Below, piece by piece: positions 35,389 to 43,020 of a stretch of 64,000 bases of DNA. Under the pieces are notes generated by a model. That model was not told the DNA's origin, did no database searches, and saw only the letters and a list, made by a program, of their open reading frames with translations. Position 1 is the first letter of the stretch; each line of letters opens with the position of its first letter. Source of the stretch: AP-15 sp035538335 (lineage in GTDB: Bacteria > Pseudomonadota > Alphaproteobacteria > ATCC43930 > CGMCC-115725); NCBI GenBank assembly GCA_035538335.1, contig DATLKN010000032.1, forward strand, positions 37,275 through 101,274, in the 5' to 3' direction. The translations under genes were made by a program, and so were the position numbers.

Positions 35389-35820
35389 TCAGGGTTCGAG
35401 AAACGAGAGCTTCTTCAAGATCGAGGCCCAGCCGTTTTCGTGCAGGCGGGCGCGCTCGCCGTCGGGGATCCCTTCATGCTCGAGGTCGAGGCGCACGCCG
35501 CCCTCGACCGGCGTGAAGAGAATGCTGACCAGCGACAGGCGCCAGTCGATGCCGGCCGAGATCCAGGTGAAGACGAGCCGGCGCGGCCGCTCGATCAGCA
35601 CGTAGCGGCCGGAATGCTCGTAGCGGCCTGCGGCGCCTTGCATGACCAGCCGAAAGCTGCCGCCCTCGCGCGGCTCGTTGGTGAATTCGCCGACCGTCGT
35701 CTCGCCGGCGGCGAGAAACCTCGCCGCCCGCTGCGGGTCGAGCCAGGCGTCGAAGGCTGCCTCGGGCGTAGTGCGCATCGTCACTGTGGCGGTGGCGCGA
35801 TAGAGGCTAGGCTGCGCCAT
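35389..35820 (-). CDS. SRPBCC/AHSA1 domain protein
   Basis: A 143-residue protein with a START/Bet v1-like hydrophobic-cavity fold of the AHSA1 subfamily (TPEAAFDAWLDPQRAARFLA, GGSFRLVMQG, GRYVLIERPRRLVFTWISAG, GVRLDLEHEGIPDGERARLH and GWASILKKLSFLE). The function is probably small-ligand binding; no catalytic residues can be assigned. It overlaps the ArsR gene by 14 bases and is therefore translationally coupled to it. Confidence 0.88.
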   Translation of the reverse strand: MAQPSLYRATATVTMRTTPEAAFDAWLDPQRAARFLAAGETTVGEFTNEPREGGSFRLVMQGAAGRYEHSGRYVLIERPRRLVFTWISAGIDWRLSLVSILFTPVEGGVRLDLEHEGIPDGERARLHENGWASILKKLSFLEP

Positions 35821-36145
35821 CGTCCGCCTCCAGCATTCGCTTCAGCGCCTGGAACCGGCGGTCCCAGGCGGCCGTTTCGTGCGCTACCCAGTCGGCGACA
35901 CCGCGCCAGCCCCTTTCGCTGGCGGCGATGAAATGGTCGCGGCCCTCGATGCGGCGCGTCACCAGGCCGGCGCGTTCGAGCACCCGCAAGTGGCGCGAGA
36001 TGGCCGGCAGGGAAACATCGAACCCCGCCGCCAATTCGGTCACCCGCGCCGACTGCTCGCGCACCTGCGCCAGCAAGTCGCGCCGGATCGGATGGGCGAC
36101 CGCCGCCAGCGCGTCGCTCAACCCGTCCTCGCCAAGGCCGCTCAA
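35807..36145 (-). CDS. ArsR-family transcriptional regulator
   Basis: A 112-residue winged-helix repressor. The fold is seen as ALAAVAHPIRRDLLAQVREQ, the recognition helix VSLPAISRHLRVLERAGLV and the wing RRIEGRDHFIA. No cysteine metal site is present, so it probably does not sense metals. It starts at a TTG (36145), supported by GGAG seven bases upstream; no ATG or GTG fits. It heads the operon with SRPBCC and DUF899 genes, and a perfect inverted repeat just upstream (36164-36179) is its likely autoregulatory operator. Confidence 0.9.
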   Translation of the reverse strand: MSGLGEDGLSDALAAVAHPIRRDLLAQVREQSARVTELAAGFDVSLPAISRHLRVLERAGLVTRRIEGRDHFIAASERGWRGVADWVAHETAAWDRRFQALKRMLEADDGAA

Positions 36146-36163
36146 GGTCAGTCTCCGATATAA

Positions 36164-36179
36164 TTAACCAGTCGGTTAA
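36164..36179. promoter_or_regulatory. Palindromic operator upstream of the ArsR operon
   Basis: TTAACC-AGTC-GGTTAA is a perfect 6-4-6 inverted repeat 19 bases before the ArsR start. The AT-rich TTATAT between it and the ribosome site could be the -10 element, so a bound repressor would block the promoter. Its form fits the dyads bound by ArsR-family dimers. Confidence 0.7.
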
Positions 36180-36236
36180 ATGTATCGGCGACCCTCCGGA
36201 CTGTCAATCGCGCCGTGAGGGCGGCGGTGGAGAGGC

Positions 36237-36941
36237 TCAGAACGCCGGCAGCGTCGACGCGGGCAGGAAATGCTCCTCGACGCCGCGCACGCCGGGGATG
36301 GTTTCCGCCGCAACGCGCAGCGCCTGCCGCTTTTCTTCCGGCTCGTCGGAGGTCAGCCAGAAATGCACGACGGCGTCTCGCACGATGACGTCCTCGGGCC
36401 AGATCCTCGCCCATTCCTCGCGCCCGAGTTCGTTGAGGAGCTGCGCCCGGATCGTGCGGTCGTCGGCTTCGCCCTCGCGCGGCGGCGCGCCCTTCGTCGC
36501 GCCGAGCGCGCGCACCAGATTGGCCCGGCTGATGATGCCGACCATCCTGCCGTCGCGCGTGACCGGCACGCGCTTGATCCGGCGCGCCTCCAAGAGCGCC
36601 GCAACCTCGGCGAGATCGGTGTCCTCCGAAACCGTGACGACGTTCGGCGTCATGATGTCCCCGACCGTGCGGCCGTGCGACTTGACATATTCGCGTGCCG
36701 CTTCGGAGGCGAAGTGGTCGAGCCACCACGAGCGGCGGCGCTCGCGGTGGCGGTGCGCCGTGCCGATCTCGGCGCGGTGCAACAGGTCGCCCTCGCTGAC
36801 GATTCCGACGAGCTGCCCGCCCGCATCGACGACGGGCGTGCCGCTGATGCCGCGTTCGGCGAGCAGCTTCGCCAGATCCTGGACCGTCGTGTCCGGGCTG
36901 ACCGTGATCACGTCGGTCGTCATCACATCCATTGCGCGCAT
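36237..36941 (-). CDS. Paired CBS-domain protein with C-terminal BON domain
   Basis: A 234-residue cytoplasmic protein. CBS1 (about 5-60) is MDVMTTDVITVSPDTTVQDL ... GTPVVDAGGQLVGIVSEGDL. CBS2 (about 92-150) is VGDIMTPNVVTVSEDTDLAE ... VPVTRDGRMVGIISRANLVR. Paired CBS domains usually bind adenosine nucleotides. An Arg/His-rich linker separates them. The C-terminus (about 165-230) is BON-like (RTIRAQLLNELGREEWARIW ... RVAAETIPGVRGVEEHF). The start has GGGAGGAG just upstream. The gap 36942-37221 (280 bases) holds short GC-rich inverted repeats such as CCGCGCCGGC and no gene that I can support. Confidence 0.85.
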   Translation of the reverse strand: MRAMDVMTTDVITVSPDTTVQDLAKLLAERGISGTPVVDAGGQLVGIVSEGDLLHRAEIGTAHRHRERRRSWWLDHFASEAAREYVKSHGRTVGDIMTPNVVTVSEDTDLAEVAALLEARRIKRVPVTRDGRMVGIISRANLVRALGATKGAPPREGEADDRTIRAQLLNELGREEWARIWPEDVIVRDAVVHFWLTSDEPEEKRQALRVAAETIPGVRGVEEHFLPASTLPAF

Positions 36942-37221
36942 CGTCTCCTCCCTTCCGTTCGCATCGAATATTCTGGAGACGCTTGTTCGGCCGCCGCATT
37001 GACGCCGATCAAAAAGAGCAAAGGTTCAATCGCTGCCGCTGCGGCGGCGACGCCGTCTCTTTGTTGGTTGTGCGCACGGTAATCCAGCCGCGCCGCGCCG
37101 GCAATCGGCGCGGATGACGCCTGCCGGCAAGCCGCCGGCAAACCCGGCGCCGGTTCCCATCCCCGTCCGCGGCGGCCGCTCGGTTCGCCGCCGCCGGAAA
37201 TTTTTTACCGCGGGCTCTCGT

Positions 37222-38082
37222 TCAATAGCTCGGCTTGCCGGCGAACGGGGTCAGCTGCAGTTCGTGCGTCCAGCACGAGCGGTCCTGCGTGTGCAGGTAA
37301 TAGAACGCTTCGGCGATCTTCATCGGGTTGATGATCAGGTCGCGGCGGTTCTGGTTGCGCGGCAACGCCCGGGTGCCGGGCGAGTCGATGGTGCCGTCGA
37401 TCACGATGTTGGCGACGTGCACGCCGTGCTCGGAATATTCCTCGGTCAGCACCTGCGCCAGCGTTCGCATCATCACCCGGGGATAGTAGAGCGATTGCCC
37501 GGTGAGGCGCTTCCTGCCGCGCAGCGAACTGGAGTTGTTGGAAAAGAAAAACGAGCCGCGCCCCGCCTTTCGCATCGCCGGCAAGACCTCCTTGGCGACG
37601 AGGAACGGTCCGCGGCAGACGATGTGCAGCGCCGTGTCGAGGATCTCGACCGGGACGTATTCGAGCAGCTCCTTGTCGGCCGGCAGGTCGCGGCCCTCGA
37701 GGTAGCCCGCATTGTAGACCAGCACCTCCGGGTCCCCGGCCTCGCGGCGGATCCGCGCGAAGGCGCCGGCGATCGAGTCCTGCGAGGCGAGATCGAGTTC
37801 GACGATCGCGCATTCGCCGCGCTGCTCGCGGATCGCCTGCGCCAGCGGCGCCGCATTGGCTTGCGTGCGGGTCGTCAGCACGGTGAAAAACCCTTCCCGC
37901 GCGAATTTCTGCGAGATCGCGCCGCCGACGCCCCAGCGCACGCCGACCGGCAGCTCGCTGTCGTCGACGCTGTGGCCGTGCGCCAACAGCGTATTGCGGC
38001 CGTCCGATTGCCACTTCGAGGTGGCGCCGACGACGACGGCGACCGGCTTGCCGTTTGCGTTCGCCTTCTTATTGTCGCTCAT
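37222..38082 (-). CDS. Atypical SDR-fold protein with an insertion in the cofactor motif
   Basis: A 286-residue short-chain dehydrogenase homologue coupled to the amidohydrolase gene (ATGA at 38079-38082). Strand one (PVAVVVGATSK, about 13-23) and the glycine helix (GVGGAISQKFAREG, 51-64) are separated by about 28 extra residues (WQSDGRNTLLAHGHSVDDSE...), an unusual insertion. Later SDR landmarks are VELDLASQDSIAGAF, VYNAGYLEG and FFFSNNSSSLRGRKR. No YxxxK motif is present: the expected place reads SLYYPRVMMRTLAQ, without the lysine. It may be inactive or use other chemistry. An adjacent cyclic-amide or lactone hydrolase is suggested by the partner gene but not proven. Confidence 0.8.
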   Translation of the reverse strand: MSDNKKANANGKPVAVVVGATSKWQSDGRNTLLAHGHSVDDSELPVGVRWGVGGAISQKFAREGFFTVLTTRTQANAAPLAQAIREQRGECAIVELDLASQDSIAGAFARIRREAGDPEVLVYNAGYLEGRDLPADKELLEYVPVEILDTALHIVCRGPFLVAKEVLPAMRKAGRGSFFFSNNSSSLRGRKRLTGQSLYYPRVMMRTLAQVLTEEYSEHGVHVANIVIDGTIDSPGTRALPRNQNRRDLIINPMKIAEAFYYLHTQDRSCWTHELQLTPFAGKPSY

Positions 38083-38945
38083 TGGCTGACCCTTTCCTTT
38101 CCATTGACCGGCCGTTCCCAGCCCCACCAGGCGCAGATCGCCTCGCCCATCACGAGTTCGAGATCGCGGCCGTTCAGCCACGGCAGTTCTTGCGCGAACA
38201 TCGAGACGCATTGCCGCCAGGGGCAGGGCATCTTGGTGATGTCGGTGCCCCAGAACATGCGCTGCGGGCCGAAGGCGTCGTAGATCTGCCGCAGATAGCC
38301 GTGCATCGCCGGAAAAGGGTACGCCTCGCTCGAATAGCCCGGCGCCCCCGTCGCCTTGACCGCGACATTGGGGAATTTCGCCAAGGCCAGCAGCTGCGGC
38401 ATGTGCGTCATCGCGGCGGCGTCCTTCAGCGTCGTCGTACCGCCTCTGCCGCCGAGGTGGTCGATCGTCAGGCGCAGCCCGGGGTGGCGCTCGGCGATAC
38501 GGCCGAGTTCGGCGAGCGAATCGGTCGCCAGCGCGGCGATCGGCACGCCGGCCTCCTCGGCCGCCGTCCACAGCCAGTCGAGCGCCCCTTCGTGCAGCCA
38601 GCGCCGCGCCGGATCGGAGAGAAAGGTGTAGCGCAGGCCGAGCATGCCCGGCTGCCGCCGCCAGGCCGCGACGCGGGCGCGCGAGTCCGGCCGGTCGAGC
38701 GGCAGCGAACCCATGATTGCGAAGCGGCCGGGATAGTCGCGCACGGCCCGGAAGGCGAGGTCGTGCGAGCCAGGGTCCCAGCCCGGCGGATGGATGATTG
38801 CGGCATCGACCCCGCCCTCGTCCATCATCGCGATCGCCTCGGCAGCGGTGAAGGAGGTCACCTGCCGATGCGCGAGGTTGCTCGGCAGGCCCGATCCCCA
38901 CAGGTGGATTTGCGCGTCGACGATCTGCATCGGCTCTTTGCTCAT
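38079..38945 (-). CDS. Amidohydrolase family 2 protein (TIM-barrel)
   Basis: A 288-residue protein of the amidohydrolase-2 (PF04909) class, which includes decarboxylases and lactonases such as ACMSD. IVDAQIHLW corresponds to the DxHxH-type metal motif at the barrel start, with Gln in place of the first His. HPPGWDPGSHDLAFRAVRDY, LRLTIDHLGGRGG and RMFWGTDITKMPCPW (the usual GTD/GSD motif) fit the family. It lies upstream of and overlaps the SDR-like gene. It is divergent from the phosphoesterase gene across an AT-rich 77-base gap. The likely substrate is a small organic acid or lactone. Confidence 0.85.
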   Translation of the reverse strand: MSKEPMQIVDAQIHLWGSGLPSNLAHRQVTSFTAAEAIAMMDEGGVDAAIIHPPGWDPGSHDLAFRAVRDYPGRFAIMGSLPLDRPDSRARVAAWRRQPGMLGLRYTFLSDPARRWLHEGALDWLWTAAEEAGVPIAALATDSLAELGRIAERHPGLRLTIDHLGGRGGTTTLKDAAAMTHMPQLLALAKFPNVAVKATGAPGYSSEAYPFPAMHGYLRQIYDAFGPQRMFWGTDITKMPCPWRQCVSMFAQELPWLNGRDLELVMGEAICAWWGWERPVNGKERVSQ

Positions 38946-38949
38946 AGAT

Positions 38950-38977
38950 TTGGTAGTACAAGAAACTGTAACATACT
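38950..38977 (+). promoter_or_regulatory. Candidate promoter of the phosphoesterase-glycosyltransferase pair
   Basis: In an unusually AT-rich stretch, TTGGTA (38950-38955) and CATACT (38972-38977) are separated by 16 bases and point toward the gene starting near 39023. CTGTAAC at 38966-38972 resembles one Pho-box half, but I find no good second half 11 bases away. Confidence 0.35.
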
Positions 38978-39022
38978 GCTGCTAGAAGTGTCCCCGATGG
39001 CTTGACCATGCCGGGGGATTGG

Positions 39023-39937
39023 ATGACGGCACAGCCTGCCGCTTTCGCCGGTTTACCGCGAGAAATTTCGGAGGACTCTCTCCTTGACGCCGGCGATGCC
39101 GGCGCCATCGTCACTCGCGATCCGCGGACGCTGCGATACCGGACGATCTGGATCTCCGACGTGCACCTCGGAACCAAGGGGTGCAAGGCCGAAATCCTGC
39201 TCGACTTCCTGCGCTCGACCGAGGCCGAGACGATATACCTGGTCGGCGACATCGTTGACGGCTGGCGACTGAAGAAATCGTGGTATTGGCCGCAAACTCA
39301 TAACGACGTAGTTCAAAAGGTGTTGCGCAAGGTGCGCAAGGGCACCCGCGTCGTGTACGTGCCGGGCAATCACGACGAGTGGCTGCGCGACTACGTGCGG
39401 CTGCAGTTCGGCGGCGTCGAGGTCGTCGAGGAGGCGGTCCACGTCACCGCCGACGGCCGGCGCCTGCTGGTGTTTCACGGCGACGCCTTCGATGTCGTCG
39501 TCAAGCATGCGCGCTGGCTGGCCTTGCTCGGCGACGGGGCGTACGACTTCGCGGTATTTCTCAGCCGCCATCTCAATACCGTGCGGCGGCGGCTCGGCTA
39601 CGGCTACTGGTCGCTGTCAGGGTACCTGAAGCGGCGGGTCAAGAACGCTATGGTCGTCATCGGCTGCTTCGCCGATGCAATCGCGCAGGAGGCGAGCCGG
39701 CGCGGGCTGAACGGCGTCGTCTGCGGCCACATTCACCATGCCGAGATTCGCGATCTCGGCGGCGTGCTTTATTGCAACGACGGCGATTGGGTCGAAAGCT
39801 GCACTGCACTCGTCGAGCATTTCGACGGACGCCTCGAACTGATCGACTGGATTGCGCGCTCGCGGCTCGAATTTTTCCCCGCCGCCGTGCCGGCGCAACC
39901 GAGGGCGGAGCCCGCCTTTGTCGAGGCGGACGGGTGA
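39023..39937 (+). CDS. Calcineurin-like phosphoesterase (PlcP/LpxH-like)
   Basis: A 304-residue binuclear metallophosphoesterase of the COG2908 type. Motifs are WISDVHLGTKG, YLVGDIVDGWRL, VYVPGNHDEWLRDY, LVFHGDAFDVVVK and VVCGHIHHAEIRDLGG. The family contains LpxH-like UDP-diacylglucosamine hydrolases. It also contains the rhizobial PlcP type, which removes headgroups from phosphatidylcholine under phosphate limitation. Retention of YWPQTHNDVVQKVLRKVRKG matches the rhizobial group. The ATG at 39023 has GGGGGA upstream; ATG 39008 is an alternative. A glycosyltransferase gene follows after 32 bases, an arrangement that resembles plcP-agt pairs. Confidence 0.85.
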   Translation: MTAQPAAFAGLPREISEDSLLDAGDAGAIVTRDPRTLRYRTIWISDVHLGTKGCKAEILLDFLRSTEAETIYLVGDIVDGWRLKKSWYWPQTHNDVVQKVLRKVRKGTRVVYVPGNHDEWLRDYVRLQFGGVEVVEEAVHVTADGRRLLVFHGDAFDVVVKHARWLALLGDGAYDFAVFLSRHLNTVRRRLGYGYWSLSGYLKRRVKNAMVVIGCFADAIAQEASRRGLNGVVCGHIHHAEIRDLGGVLYCNDGDWVESCTALVEHFDGRLELIDWIARSRLEFFPAAVPAQPRAEPAFVEADG

Positions 39938-39969
39938 CGGCCGCTTTGCAACAAGCGACGAGGTGACAG

Positions 39970-40782
39970 ATGCCGTATCCCCTGATCAGCTTTGTGGTGC
40001 CCGCATACAACGAGGAGGCTCTGATCGGCGCTTGCCTCGCCTCGATTCGGGCGGAGATTGCGCGCAGCCGGTGCGGGGCGGAGATCATCGTCGTCAACAA
40101 TGCCAGCACCGATAAGACGCGGGAGATCGCCGCGGCGATTGCCGGGGTGATCGTGATTGACGAGCCGGAGCGTGGATTGGTCCAGGCGCGTCGGGCCGGT
40201 TATCTCGCCGCGCACGGCAAGCTGATTGCCAACATCGACGCCGATACGATGCTGCCCGAAGGCTGGCTGTGCCGAGTGCTCCGGGAGTTCGACCAGCGGC
40301 CGGGCCTCGCCGCCTTGAGCGGGCCCTTCATCCATTACGATCTGCCGAGATGGGCGCAGATCGTCGCGGCCGGCTTCTATCGGATCGCCTTTCTCGTCTA
40401 TATGCTGATGCGGTTCGTCTTCAGAACCGGCTCGATGCTGCAGGGCGGGAATTTCGTTGTCGCGAAGAGTGCGATCGACGCCGCGGGCGGGTTCAACCGC
40501 GATTTTCGTTTCTATGGCGAGGACACCGACCTCGCCGACCGGCTGAGCAAGGTGGGGCCGGTCAAGTTCTCCCTCGCGCTGCGCGCCCTCTCCTCGGGGC
40601 GGCGTTTCGCCGCGGAAGGAATCTTCCGGGTCGGCGCCCGCTACGCCGCGAACTATCTCTGGACGGTTCTCTTCAAAGAGCCCTTCTCGCCCACCTGGCT
40701 CGATTTCCGGCACGCCGGCGACGCGCAAGGCGGGCAGCTGACGACGGCGAGCTCGGTGCACGCCGAACCGCCGGCGAGGTAG
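39970..40782 (+). CDS. Family 2 glycosyltransferase
   Basis: A 270-residue GT2 enzyme. The nucleotide-sugar-binding start is SFVVPAYNEEALIGACLASI, then VVNNASTDKTREIA, the DxD motif in LIANIDADTMLPEGW and the acceptor-site GEDTDLADRLSK. A hydrophobic stretch (IVAAGFYRIAFLVYMLMRFV) suggests membrane association. It is the second gene after the PlcP/LpxH-like phosphoesterase. Given that neighbour, a diacylglycerol acceptor (glycolipid synthesis) is a reasonable idea, but the sequence alone does not exclude a polyprenol or other lipid acceptor. Confidence 0.85.
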   Translation: MPYPLISFVVPAYNEEALIGACLASIRAEIARSRCGAEIIVVNNASTDKTREIAAAIAGVIVIDEPERGLVQARRAGYLAAHGKLIANIDADTMLPEGWLCRVLREFDQRPGLAALSGPFIHYDLPRWAQIVAAGFYRIAFLVYMLMRFVFRTGSMLQGGNFVVAKSAIDAAGGFNRDFRFYGEDTDLADRLSKVGPVKFSLALRALSSGRRFAAEGIFRVGARYAANYLWTVLFKEPFSPTWLDFRHAGDAQGGQLTTASSVHAEPPAR

Positions 40783-40855
40783 CTCCTCTCTCCCCCGAGC
40801 GCTGCGCAGGGCTTCTAAGGCGCATCGCCCGCCACCGGGCGCGCTGATCATCGGA

Positions 40856-40873
40856 TTGTCACCCAGGTGTCAC
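40856..40873 (+). promoter_or_regulatory. Pho-box-like direct repeat
   Basis: TTGTCAC-CCAG-GTGTCAC: two 7-base repeats with 11-base spacing, the layout of PhoB sites (consensus CTGTCAT-N4-CTGTCAT). It ends 65 bases before the start of a secreted phosphoesterase gene, the kind of target PhoB controls. A -10-like CAATAG lies about 17 bases downstream, somewhat further than in E. coli pho promoters. Confidence 0.6.
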
Positions 40874-40938
40874 GCTACGGCAAAGCCCGGGCAATAGGGT
40901 CTGCCCCGCACCTGTAACTTGACCGAAGGAGATCAGCG

Positions 40939-42951
40939 ATGCGACAGCGAATTCCGCGGCGCAAAGGCCGACGTGCGCAGTTGAGGCTTGCGAGCGGCGT
41001 CGCGCTTTGTGCGATGGCGATGAATACGATGGCGCCCTTTGCCGCCGTCGCCGCCGAAATCGGCGCCGATGACGCCAACACGACGACTCCGATCAAGCAT
41101 GTGATCGTTATCATCGGCGAGAACCGTTCGTTCGATCACGTCTTCGCCACCTATCGGCCGGTCAACAAGGGCGAGAGCGTGCTGAACCTGCTGTCCGAGG
41201 GCATCGTCAACGCTAATGGCACACCCGGGCCGAATTACGGACAGGCGGCCCAGTTCCAGGCACAGGATACGACGAGCTATCAGATCGATCCCTCCGTAAA
41301 AATTCAGTACGTTTCCCTGCCCGCGCCCCGGGCCGGCGGCGGATATACCAATGGCCAGCCGCCGTTCGCATCGATCGCGGCGGCGAAGAAGATCGAGAAC
41401 GGGCTGTCGCCGAGCTATTACAAATATCTGACGACGGGCGGCGTTCCGGCCTCGCTCCTCGGCCAGCCCGACACGCGCATCACCTATGACGGCAAGGACG
41501 TCAACAACCTGCCGCCGGGCCCATATCAGATCACCCCGGGCATCGCCTATGACGACTATGCCGAAAGCCCGGTGCATCGCTTCTACCAGATGTGGCAGCA
41601 GCTGGACTGCAGCGCGCCTGCCGGTTCGGCCTCCTGCCGGAACGACCTGTTCGCGTGGGTCGAGGCGACGGTCGGGGCGGGCAGCAATGGCAAGCCGCCG
41701 CCGGCCGGCTTCACCTACAAGGAGGGCGCCACGGCGATGGGGTTCTACAACGTCCAGCAGGGCGACGCTCCATACTTCAAGTCGCTCGCCGACACCTATG
41801 CGATGAGCGACAATTTTCACCAGTCGGTGAACGGCGGGACCGGCGCCAACCACATCATGCTCGGCACCGGCGACGCGATCTGGTTCAGCGACGGCAACGG
41901 CAATCCTCTGAAGCCGCGGCAGGGCTTTCTTGCGGCCGGCCCCAACTCCGGGACGGTCGACGAGATCGAAAATCCCGATCCGTTGCCGGGCACCAACAAC
42001 TGGTACACCGAAGACGGCTATGGCGGTGGCTCCTACGGCAGTCCGTCCTTCGGCGGCGGCAGCTACTCCGAATGCTCCGACCCCTCGCAACCGGGGGTCG
42101 CGGCCGTCGTCAATTATCTGACTTTGATAAGCGTCAAGCCGAACTGCGACGCCGGTCACTACTACATCCTCAACAATTACAATCCGGGATATTACGGCGA
42201 CGGCACCAATGCCTATGCGGATATCGCCAATCCGCAGAACACCGTGTTCACGGTGCCGCCGTCCACCGTTAAGACCATTGGCGACGCCTTGTGGGCAAAG
42301 AGCATCTCGTTCGCGTGGTTCGGTGACCAGTTCAATGCCTATCTCGCCAACCCCTACGACAATTATGTCACCCCGGATAACACCTACTGCAACATCTGCA
42401 ACTTCTTCCAATACTCGACCTCGATCATGACCAATCCGGTCGAGCGCAAGACGGCGCTGCAGGACACCACCGCGCTCTACGACGATCTCAAGAGCGGCAA
42501 TCTGCCGGCGGTGTCGTTCGTCAAGCCGGACGGCTATCTCGACGGCCATCCGGCCTCCTCGAAACTCGACCTGTTCGAAGGCTTCGTAAAAAAGATCGTC
42601 GATCTGACGATGAGCAACAAAAAGCTCTGGGCCAGCACCGCCATCTTCATCACCTTCGACGAAGGCGGCGGATACTACGATTCGGGGTATGTCCAGCAGC
42701 TCGACTATTTCGGGGACGGGACCCGCATTCCGCTGATCGTAGTCTCGCCGTACAGCGCCGGCGGGCACATTTCACACACCTACGGCGATCACGTTTCGAT
42801 CTTGAAATTCATCGAGGCGAACTGGAGCGTCCCGCCGATCACCGCACGCAGCCGCGACAATCTGCCGGATCCCGTCGCCGGCGCGAGTCCCTACAAACCG
42901 ACGAACGGGCCGGCAATCGACGATCTGTTGGATCTCTTCCGTTTCAAATAG
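40939..42951 (+). CDS. Secreted phosphoesterase (phospholipase C/acid phosphatase family, PF04185)
   Basis: A 670-residue exported enzyme. A long arginine-rich n-region (RRKGRRAQLRL) and hydrophobic core lead to a likely cleavage near AAVAA-E (about 39). The twin arginines could serve Tat, but the motif is imperfect. Family motifs are HVIVIIGENRSFDHVFATY near the mature start, SDNFHQSVNGGTGANHIMLG, FVKPDGYLDGHP, IFITFDEGGGYYDS and TYGDHVSILKFIEANW. Members hydrolyse phospholipids or phosphomonoesters outside the cytoplasm. GGAG precedes the ATG, and a Pho-box-like repeat lies upstream. Codon use is visibly less GC-rich than in the neighbours, with many Asn and Tyr residues, which may reflect transfer or an extracellular lifestyle. 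Confidence 0.9.
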   Translation: MRQRIPRRKGRRAQLRLASGVALCAMAMNTMAPFAAVAAEIGADDANTTTPIKHVIVIIGENRSFDHVFATYRPVNKGESVLNLLSEGIVNANGTPGPNYGQAAQFQAQDTTSYQIDPSVKIQYVSLPAPRAGGGYTNGQPPFASIAAAKKIENGLSPSYYKYLTTGGVPASLLGQPDTRITYDGKDVNNLPPGPYQITPGIAYDDYAESPVHRFYQMWQQLDCSAPAGSASCRNDLFAWVEATVGAGSNGKPPPAGFTYKEGATAMGFYNVQQGDAPYFKSLADTYAMSDNFHQSVNGGTGANHIMLGTGDAIWFSDGNGNPLKPRQGFLAAGPNSGTVDEIENPDPLPGTNNWYTEDGYGGGSYGSPSFGGGSYSECSDPSQPGVAAVVNYLTLISVKPNCDAGHYYILNNYNPGYYGDGTNAYADIANPQNTVFTVPPSTVKTIGDALWAKSISFAWFGDQFNAYLANPYDNYVTPDNTYCNICNFFQYSTSIMTNPVERKTALQDTTALYDDLKSGNLPAVSFVKPDGYLDGHPASSKLDLFEGFVKKIVDLTMSNKKLWASTAIFITFDEGGGYYDSGYVQQLDYFGDGTRIPLIVVSPYSAGGHISHTYGDHVSILKFIEANWSVPPITARSRDNLPDPVAGASPYKPTNGPAIDDLLDLFRFK

Positions 42952-42966
42952 CACGATCCCGGGAGG

Positions 42967-42990
42967 CGCCGTCTCATCCGGACGGCTGCC
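42967..42990. terminator. Hairpin after the secreted phosphoesterase gene
   Basis: GCCGTC-TCATCCG-GACGGC (42968-42986) followed by TGCCTTT lies between two convergent genes. The stem is short but GC-rich, and the T tract is weak. Confidence 0.4.
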
Positions 42991-43020
42991 TTTCGGCCCG
43001 CGCCCTGCGCGCCCCAAAAC

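Noticed and set aside
36148..36999. 283-codon open frame overlapping the CBS protein gene
   Set aside because: It is out of frame with the CBS domains, and its translation is basic and repetitive.
40939..41058. Tat signal peptide on the secreted phosphoesterase
   Set aside because: Twin arginines are present (RRKGRR, RRAQLRL), but the S/T-RR-x-F-L-K pattern is not met, so export by Sec is equally likely.
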